Positions 56,665 to 64,000 of a stretch of DNA of 64,000 bases are shown here, piece after piece. Both the position numbers and the translations under genes were made by a program. Each line of letters begins with the position of its first letter. The stretch's first letter is position 1. The notes under the pieces were generated by a model. It worked only from the letters and a program-made list of their open reading frames with translations. It did not search any database and was not told where the DNA came from. Source of the DNA: Pyrenochaeta sp. MPI-SDFR-AT-0127 (taxonomy: Eukaryota > Ascomycota > Dothideomycetes > Pleosporales > Cucurbitariaceae); assembly GCA_020747015.1 (NCBI GenBank), contig JAGTJM010000005.1, positions 558,001 through 622,000 on the forward strand, given 5' to 3'.

Positions 56665-58618
56665 GGTGAAGGATACTGAAAGATACTTTGAAGATACTAT
56701 CGACCCAAGCTGCAGGGCCCCTTCATATATTCATTTCCAGATCTGGAGTGCATTAAGCCTGACCTGGAATGTTGGTTTGCGGAGTAGGTAGGTTGCTGCG
56801 GTCTATCGGCACTTGATGTCGCCATACATACTAACCAACCACGACAACTGTCTATAGACAAATATCTCCTGGTATTAATCTAGGCGGGGAGAATGGACCA
56901 CTATTCCCCACTTCCTAACTCATAAGACATGGAGATTGTGGGAATTTCCCGTCTGGGGCTCAAGCTGTGGTGAATATTCCGGGCTATCGGAACCAATCCG
57001 GGGAGATATCTCTCAGTGCCAAACCACATGAATTTGCCGAACAATCCACAATCGCTCCGCCCATCTCCAGCCGGAACACGTAGTAGTATAATATATTGAC
57101 CAATCCCTATCAAGGTTTGCCTTGTTGATCAACCTGGCCGGATGATGAAGTGCTTTATCCGGGTGAGAATGAGAAGCTACCGATACTCCACTGCACACGG
57201 GAAATTCCCACTCAGGCTGCTGAGCAGGATAGGAGGAGGCATGACGCCTTGTCAATTTCAATCTGGCATTCGGTATGTATAGTGTGAATATTGAAAACGC
57301 GGCCTTAATGCTGCACTATGCGATTCAGAGCTCTCTGTCGGTATACCTGGCCTTCCATTGACCTTCCATTGCCACAAATTTATCTCGCCTACAATGTTAA
57401 CCACTATACTAAAGAGAGTCCACGAAACTGTCGGACCGAAAGCGGAGGTCAGACTCAGCCTAACTATCCAAAACTCGCACCATTTTTCGAGAGGCTTACC
57501 TTGGAGTCTACAATGTTCTCGTAGGTCTCCAAAGAAGTGGTAGATGTGGTAGCAATGTCGCACAAGCTTAATTCGATCTGGGTAAGCCTGATTGGATTGG
57601 TGTAATGTACAAAATCTATTCGCATCATCTAAGTAGCATCCGTCTGTGAAGAATTGCTACATGAAGGATATATTGGCGAGGCTTGGCTATGCAATGCTTG
57701 CATCTTCTGCCATGTGTGCATGAAACGTCCCGAGTGTATACATTATTTGCATGTTTTCAATGAACGAGAAGTATTGAGTACACTGGTTAGACACGCGACT
57801 ATTACTACGCAATATATGGCAGCATATTTAGAAGACGTGCGAGCCCACCATTAGTACTCATTATTTGTGGGGAGATTACACACTATACGGTAGGCAAAAC
57901 ACTAAAAGCCAATATGACGACCGGTAAGTAAAGGAACCATCTCGGAGCGACCAGCAGGGTTGAGCATTAATTGCGCAACTCGACAGAGTCCTGGGCCATC
58001 ATGTGGTTTTTGATGACCAAGATTAGGAGCGGCAGGGCGTGTCGGTCTAGAAATTGAGCTTGAAGTTGATTTCAAGCTTGTTTCTGCGGGAACACGATTC
58101 ATGCGAACCATGTCTCAGCAATTCTTGGTACTGCCCTATGACATTCAACTTGCGACTCGACTTCGACCTATATCGGTTGTTTCGGAGGCCTGGTTGCTAA
58201 GAAAGAATTGTATTGTACATCAAAGGTTTCATTCCACCCGTTTCATGTTTGTTGACAAGGGCATCATGCTGGTGGTAAGCCAATATTGCAGAGACTGTGT
58301 CATTCAAGTAATGAGACCTGATTTTTACGTACGTTAGTCTGAGCCTAATGAATAACCGTGCCGCTGTCTTGTCATAATCAAACTTTCCGATATCTCACAA
58401 ATGTCATGATCCACGTGACTTTGATGATACTAGATGCTAGCCTCTTTAGGTTAGTGACTGACTAGTGTGTGGAGACCCCGCATGAAACATCAGCACCTCT
58501 GCTTTCCGACTAAAATCAATTATTTCAATATAACGGATATCAACTTGCACCCAGATATGATCAGTATATGCCACCGCCGCATTCATGACTATCCGACTTG
58601 AAAGGCTCGATCCTGAAT
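56665..58618. promoter_or_regulatory. divergent intergenic region of VAO and its neighbour regulator
   Basis: A 1.95-kb gap without a supported gene. Between about 56978 and 57162 there is a cluster of CGG/CCG half-sites: TCCGG at 56978-56982, CGG at 56988-56990, TCCGG at 56998-57002, CCGG near 57071 and 57138, and TCCGG at 57158-57162. These are 310-500 bp ahead of the VAO start. CGG triplets are the usual contact of Zn2Cys6 proteins. Confidence 0.4.
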
Positions 58619-60959
58619 ATGAACTCGAGGAAGGAGCTGTTCTCATGCACCTTCTGTCACCGGGGTTTCGCGCGAAGGCATGTCCACTTAAGCGATATTC
58701 AAACCTGCGAATAGGCTTATGCTGATGAATTCTTGAAGTGATTCACTTAAGCGGCACTGGACAACATGCAAAGTTCGACGAGAGCGTGCGATTGATGTGC
58801 CCGCAATCCAATGTAAGGTCAGAGGGAGAAAACTTCGAGCATGTGATCGCTGTAGTCAGCTGAAGCGGGCTTGTACTTCGACAGAACCATGCACACCATG
58901 CGCGCAGCGAAATTTGAGCTGTACGGTACGATAACATATGTTAAGAAAGTATTTGCGAGACATTCACTGACATCACACGCTTGTCTTCAGTACAGCCGAT
59001 CAAAGCCAGTTTCGACAAGTAAAAGCCATGATTCGGATTCAGCAATGACTGCGAGCTCATCAGAAGCGACCCCATTTGATATGACCATGTACGAATCATC
59101 CTTCAATGCCTTGGAGGTCCTGGATGGCAGCGATATTACCATGCAAAATGATGTGTCACCTGGATCTTACCCAACATTTTCCATTGAACAATTTGCTGGC
59201 CTTGACTTCCAGAATTGGGACTTTACTTGGGCGGTTTTTGACGAACACACATTAGCAGCGTCGTTATATCATCGTCCTACAGATATCGATGTTGACGTGC
59301 TTATTCGATTTCCATTTCTAGACAACTTTACCACATCCACCGGCTTCGCCAAATCTTTCAAGTGTGGAATTTCAGAGCAGAGCATGTCCCAGAGTTTGGA
59401 ATTCTACAACTCAAGAGCCACTAGAAGGCTTCTATCACCAGAATCTCTTTGCGATGGTCCAGAGAGTCATAGGATCGAGTCTACGGCGGCATTAGTGCCA
59501 GCAGTCTATAATGAAACTGATCTCGACCAACGCATTGATCACCTTCTACCAAAGACACACGAGATAGTCGCCCTAATCCGTCAGGCCACACTCAATAAAC
59601 CGCAACGCAGCATAATCACCACTCTATGGTCTACTTCTTTAGAGGCACGCTGCTATGAATTTTTCCATGCAATTAACATGGAAAAGTATTTGGCGCTTTT
59701 TTGGTCATGCTGGAATCCAAATTGGCCAACAATACACCGACCTACGTTTATAGTGAGCGATAAGTCGCCATCCTTGATTGCAGCTATGGTCATTGTTGGG
59801 GCATATCTTTCACCGGAACAACAAGATCGCGGCATGGCTCAAGTCTGGCTCAACGTAGTTGAAGAGATTGTTTTCAGTGATGCCTTATTTTCGCACTCAA
59901 ATCCTTCAGAAGCATGGAGTAAATCTGGACAAATGGCTTTGAGACAAGCCCAGCTTGATATTCTTCAAGCTGCATACTGCGTTTGTCTTTATCAGACTTG
60001 GGAGGGCAGTAAACAAAGCAAGAAGCGTGTGCTACGGCATCGCTACAATGAGCTTGTCTTTGTAAGTTTTTGGTCCAAACATCACGAGCCGCGTGGACTG
60101 ACTGTCACAAGCTTGCACGCGATATAGGTTTAGGTAACGCTACGCTAGAATCAGTAAATACTTCCAGGCTAGCGGATTTTGACTGGCAAGAGTTCATTGC
60201 ACGAGAGTCATTGATCCGGTATGCTTACAGTTCGACTTTCATGCCTCCAACTGACTGTGCTTTAGTATGTTCACATATATCTGCAACCTGGACTCTGGCT
60301 TTGCTCAATTCTTTCGCTTTCCACCACGTTTGATGCTCTCACAAATGACCGTCGAGCTTACATCAGCAGAAGTATGTTTCCAAGCAACCTCTATGGAGGA
60401 CTGTTTCGTCGCACTCAGGACTTGGCGATGTGCTATGGGATCAGCGCTCCATAAATACACCATAAATACCGTGGTGGAGGCCTTATACGACCCCAGGACC
60501 CGCACAAGTAGTGCTCTCCAGCAGGCATTTTCGCAAATGAGCGTTCTTAACATGTTTACTATTATCAGCGCCATATATTCGCAGATTTTTACATTGGAAC
60601 TAGCACTCATGCCAACAGCGCTACCTTCTGCCATCCTACCACTTGAAACGGCTTTGCAGCAATGGAAAGAACTCTGGCCATCTGCGAACAGAGATGCCGA
60701 GCTAGCTGACATGGCTCTTCAGCAGTCTGGTGCCGATGACTGGAGACGTGTTGGTTTTATTCGACATGCACCCGAATATTGGCTGTTAGCGCACTTAATC
60801 GTCCAAAGGATCCGGAAAGGCGAAAGAGTCAATCAAAGCACACCTTGGGTGGCGAAAGTTGAACTGAGCAAGACTGTGCTACCAATGCAGTGCGACGATG
60901 ATGATATGACCGAAGCGCATGCACTGATATCGGATTTCCAGCGCTTGAGCCCGAGATGA
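58619..60959 (+). CDS. Transcription factor with C2H2-like finger plus Zn2Cys6 cluster, 705 aa, 5 exons
   Basis: Exons are 58619-58677, 58739-58925, 58991-60061, 60112-60218 and 60266-60959 (706 codons with stop). The DNA-binding part is rebuilt by splicing: a C2HC finger (C10-x2-C13-x12-H26-x3-C30, CTFCHRGFARSDSLKRHWTTC split across exons 1-2), a basic link (VRGRKLR), then a Zn2Cys6 cluster with cysteines 55, 58, 65, 71, 74 and 81. The fungal transcription-factor domain follows, with a clear MEKYLALFWSCWNPNWPTIHRPTF block and APEYWLLAHLIV near the end. The first intron begins GC (gcatgt) instead of GT; without that splice the finger and frame are lost. The factor is divergent from VAO and is a candidate local regulator. 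The GC donor and start codon are inferred; the rest is firm. Confidence 0.85.
58678..58738 (+). other. GC-AG intron within the C2HC/Zn2Cys6 regulator gene
   Basis: The 61-nt intron has a 5' end gcatgt (one base from the common gtatgt), a branch-like gctgat and a 3' end ttgaag. Removing it joins CGA-AG to T-GAT and completes the C-x2-C-x12-H-x3-C finger. GC-AG introns are a small minority in fungi. Confidence 0.65.
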
Positions 60960-62043
60960 GTAGGATACTGACGGCGCATGAAAGGAAATGAAAAATGACA
61001 TAAATTTGGCTTCTGGCCATCTACTCAATTCTCGATGAGAAGACAACCTCGACATGTATGGAAAGCACAAAGAGTAGGATCCTAAGATCTCGAAATGTTT
61101 TCTATTTCAGTACTGATATAAGAGAATATGGAAAAGTTGTTCAAAACAGCGCCCGTACGGCGCTTCATTTGGCAGTTTAGGAGAGTGGTGTTCCACGGAA
61201 CTTACTGTCTAACACGCGAAGTTGCAATACCACGGATTTTTCTTTCGGGCGATTAGACTATAAAACTATTGAATGGAGATAAATTTCCAGCCTCGAGTTC
61301 TGGCTACTATCCTTTGGCTATTATCCTTTGGCTACTATCCTTCGGCCCACATAAGCAGTTTTGTCTCAGAAAGTCAATGTGCTCGACGGTTCGAATAGAA
61401 CAGTAAACAGCGTTAGCCTTGAGCTCATCACCAAAATTCTGTTGCATTAGCTCTCTCGTGCTGCCTAACTCAAACGACCTGTTAATCGATCATTCATGGG
61501 ATAGAGCTTCTGTCATGTTGTTTGAACCTAGCCTGAGCACGAGCGAGATTATATTTTCCGGGGTTATTGAGGAAGGACCCTGACTTGGAATGAGTTGCGA
61601 CACTTATGCTAATACTAATGTAGATTACATGATTTGACATGCTTCTCGAGGTAGATGTCATTGAAGGTTACTAAACGTGCATACTTCTGTTTTGAAAGAA
61701 TTTTTAGGGCCCAGGGCCAAGGTGTTTGCTTTAGTTCAATGCTCAACTCATATATCAGGGACGATTTGAGACATTACTCACTTAACTTAGTCGTTTATGT
61801 GGCCTATTGAATGGAGAATCATCCTTGTCGTATGATGAAAGAGCTATGCTACTAAGCTTCAGCTCACTAATGTTTCGAAAGGAGAGCTTCGGAAAGATTG
61901 AAAAGTACTTTGGGAATGGTTCAAAAGCCATCTTGCTGTCACTTTGCATAAATTTAGAGCGACCCATTCACCCTGGTCGCACCAAACATGAATGAAATGC
62001 CTCCACTGGCTCGGACATTCCTTGTGCGTTGAGCTGGAACAAG
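60960..62043. other. intergenic, no gene recognised
   Basis: About 1.1 kb of AT-rich DNA with no supported frame except a short tandem repeat at 61301-61342. Confidence 0.5.
61301..61342 (+). repeat. 14-bp tandem repeat, three copies
   Basis: The unit TGGCTACTATCCTT occurs three times head to tail; the middle copy has TGGCTATTATCCTT. Non-coding location. Confidence 0.9.
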
Positions 62044-63010
62044 TTATGCGCGGCTCATGTTGGCTCCCTTCTCGGCTTTCTGGAGACCGCACACCTTCGT
62101 GCCGGTGTATTGAATAGCAATAAAGCTAGTGGTATCGTAGGGCTGAAATTGTCCAGTGCGCCCAGACACCTCTTCCTCAGAGTACAGCCTCTCAGTCTGA
62201 CTCGATCGACCAAATACATAGGCATTGCCTTTGTACGATTTTACCCGGATCTCACCATTTAAACGATGCTGGCTGAACAGCAAGCTGTTCTCGACGAATT
62301 CGCGCTCTGCACTTAATTACTTGTCGTTGTACAGCTGATAGCTCCTGTTGTGAGACATAAACTGGTCACGTAAGTTGCGCACTTGGGCATCCATAACGAG
62401 ACCTTCAATGTCGAGAAGTGCGAGGCGAAGTATGGTCATGCACGGGACATTAGAGCAATGAGTCGGTTCTCGATGGTACACATGTCATCGAGGGTGGGTT
62501 GATCGGGGTCGTCGAGAGTCCCTGTACTGACTAGTCAATGCTGAATGGGAAGAAGACAACAATGATATCGACTTCGGAGCTATAGTAAAACAAGTTGGCG
62601 TTCATGCTCCACGGCTCCGCCTTGGTCCAATTCACAGGGATTTTGTACTTATCTGCATAATTCAACAAATGCTACCTGCTCTTGGAAATATTCGCAGACC
62701 TCCGGCAGTATCCAAGGCCGCAATGACTTTGATGCTTCACTGGACTATGTAGAATGCGGGTTCAAAGCGGGCCTGGCCGTTGACTATACCTGAAGCTGTG
62801 TGAAACGAATTGGCAGCCTTCTTGCTGTGCAACGCGGGTCTAGGCGAGCGATGGCAGGACGAGCTAATCTGATTCCTAGGAGGTAGCGACTCTGGTACGA
62901 GGCATTGCACTGCACGGCCGGATGCAAAGCTCCTCGAAAAACTCTCGTCGTCTGTAGGTCGAGAATTATGTAGCTTGCTCCGGGTCGATTAGTGGTTATA
63001 GTTACATTCA
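62044..63010 (-). pseudogene. decayed argininosuccinate synthase gene fragment
   Basis: Minus-strand translation recovers, in order but in several frames, blocks of argininosuccinate synthase, which joins citrulline and aspartate in arginine synthesis. Near 62940-62850 are HPAVQCNASYQSRYLLG and IRLARPAIAR. Near 62770-62720 are QARFEPAFY and SIKVIA, then ILPEVCEYFQEQVAFVE. Near 62640-62590 is IPVNWTKAEPWSMNANLF. Then come IENRLIAL and LRLALLDIEGLVMDAQVRNL (about 62490-62360), and SAEREFVENSLLF. The C-terminal block (62283-62100) has VKSYKGNAYVFGRSSQTERL and PYDTTSFIAIQ. Frameshifts, a missing central stretch, and stops (TGA after AFYIVQ, TAA near 62317) break it. The N-terminal ATP-binding block (SGGLDTS) was not found. 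A working copy must be elsewhere if the fungus makes arginine. Confidence 0.85.
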
Positions 63011-63427
63011 GCCCTGCGGCTGAAAAGATTCTTGAACCAACATGGATGTGACTATGCCAGTCTTCTATCTAGCGAGAACGATCGTGGAGTTGGAGCAAGT
63101 TCCATTTCAGTTATCAAAATTGTTTCATGGCTATGACATACTAGTAAACACTATGCGTTATTCTGCCGCTAAAAGGGAAAATGACTTCCTCTAACCCCTC
63201 CGGCGCCATGCATGCAGAAAGAAAACTCCTCGCCCGAATACAAGAGTTGGTGTAACAGGATATTGACTAGAAGACTATGGACTCCAAAAGAAGCCATCGA
63301 AGAACACTTTCGCAACCCAAACTTTGGATGAAGAACGCCAGACGATGCAGGCTAAGGGTATATACAACATAAAACTTCCATATTCATGTCAACCGCAGAG
63401 ATCAACGCTAGACTCGAAGCACGAGAC
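63011..63427. other. intergenic, no gene recognised
   Basis: Short gap between the ASS relic and the 3' end of the protease gene. It probably contains the protease 3' UTR. No remnant of the N-terminal ASS motif was seen. Confidence 0.5.
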
Positions 63428-64000
63428 CTAGAAAATGCCGCCAGCAACTCTTTCGCGCTCATAGAAGACAATGTAGGCCTTCTCATTCTGTAGTCGGCTA
63501 GTAGGCGCAAGATTTCCCGGATCAAAGTCGGTGATTTTGTCGTCATTGAATGACCGCCAGCAGCTACGCGACTTGTCTTTGACAAAAGCCGTGTAATGGC
63601 CGCTACCCAGGGTCGCACCAATGTGCCAGATGACGGCATAGGCATTGTAGACAAAGGGCCCGTTCATGGTGGGATCTGACTTAACACCAGCCAGTTGCGC
63701 AGACCCGTCATTAGCCTTTTGCGCTACGTACATTTCCTGTTCTGGCAACATTGGGGGCTCGATGAAAGGCCCCATGTCTAGTCCTTGGAGAGGGAAGTGA
63801 ACAGGCGTGCGAACTTTGCGAGCGCTCTCAGTCCGAGACGCACTGAACCGCTTGAAATGGATGACTAGCGTGTCCGGGGCTCGAGTGATTGTTATCTTCT
63901 TGACTGCTTCGCGATCTTTCTTACAGCGAGGACAACGCCAAACTTCATCCCCTGACAGCCGTTCAGCTGCGCAGTATGATCGAAGGCAGTCCCTGACGTC
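63428..64000 (-). CDS. Ubiquitin-specific protease (USP/UBP), C-terminal 190 aa, continues off the right edge
   Basis: Cysteine protease that removes ubiquitin from proteins. Only the C-terminal part is inside the window; it reads open from 64000 to a natural stop at 63428. A CPRC pair (half of the zinc ribbon of the fingers region) is followed by TLVIHFKRFS, the central USP block. The catalytic His box is GSGHYTAFVKDKSRSCWRSF, with the His in GHYTAF. FNDDKIT carries the third catalytic Asp/Asn, and AYIVFYER is the final strand. The catalytic Cys box lies outside. The protein ends soon after the domain (VAGGIF). No introns are seen in this part. Which USP paralogue it is cannot be said without the N-terminus. 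Confidence 0.93.
   Translation of the reverse strand, partial: DVRDCLRSYCAAERLSGDEVWRCPRCKKDREAVKKITITRAPDTLVIHFKRFSASRTESARKVRTPVHFPLQGLDMGPFIEPPMLPEQEMYVAQKANDGSAQLAGVKSDPTMNGPFVYNAYAVIWHIGATLGSGHYTAFVKDKSRSCWRSFNDDKITDFDPGNLAPTSRLQNEKAYIVFYERERVAGGIF

Noticed and set aside
1..64000. CRISPR arrays, rRNA operons, bacterial-type operons or riboswitches
   Set aside because: No regularly spaced repeats or rRNA-like stretches were seen, and intron-rich genes show that this is eukaryotic nuclear DNA.

Overview
The window is nuclear DNA from a filamentous ascomycete, most likely a Dothideomycete of the Pleosporales type. The support is many short introns (about 45-75 nt) with GT..AG ends, Zn2Cys6 regulators, a HET-domain relic, an HP1 gene, and dead genes whose stops often look like C:G to T:A changes, as repeat-induced point mutation would leave. 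The order is inferred from gene style; no species is claimed. All gene models were spliced by eye from the six frames and checked for phase.

Layout. 0-6.3 kb: a possible 3' end of a gene entering from the left, a 47-residue membrane microprotein, then HP1 (minus) and CCT5 (plus) diverging from a 463-bp promoter. 6.3-15.5 kb and 17.8-26.7 kb: two deserts of about 9 kb each with no convincing gene, either side of a PF08550/DUF3295 regulatory protein (16.0-17.8 kb). 26.7-35.3 kb: a Zn2Cys6 factor, an intronless GH2 beta-mannosidase and an F-box protein.

35.4-40.5 kb is an accessory graveyard: a 423-bp MITE with 87-bp inverted repeats and TA target duplication, a dead 2OG-Fe(II) oxygenase, a dead HET gene, and a coding remnant of unknown family. 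42-54 kb holds metal uptake and secreted functions: an MFS siderophore transporter with two exact ATCWGATAA sites upstream, a GPI-type cutinase-family esterase, an unrecognised broken gene, and a head-to-head CTR copper transporter / ferric reductase pair. 54.8-61 kb: a vanillyl-alcohol oxidase gene and, divergently, a C2HC + Zn2Cys6 regulator that may control it. 62-64 kb: an argininosuccinate synthase relic and the C-terminal end of a ubiquitin-specific protease running off the right edge.

How genes may work together: the siderophore transporter, ferric reductase and copper transporter fit iron/copper acquisition, since reductive iron uptake needs copper for its multicopper oxidase. VAO, cutinase and mannosidase fit use of plant-derived substrates. 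No CRISPR, rRNA or convincing tRNA was seen. I found no clearly new multi-gene system; the best leads are the metal-uptake promoters, the VAO/regulator pair, the microprotein and the decayed island.
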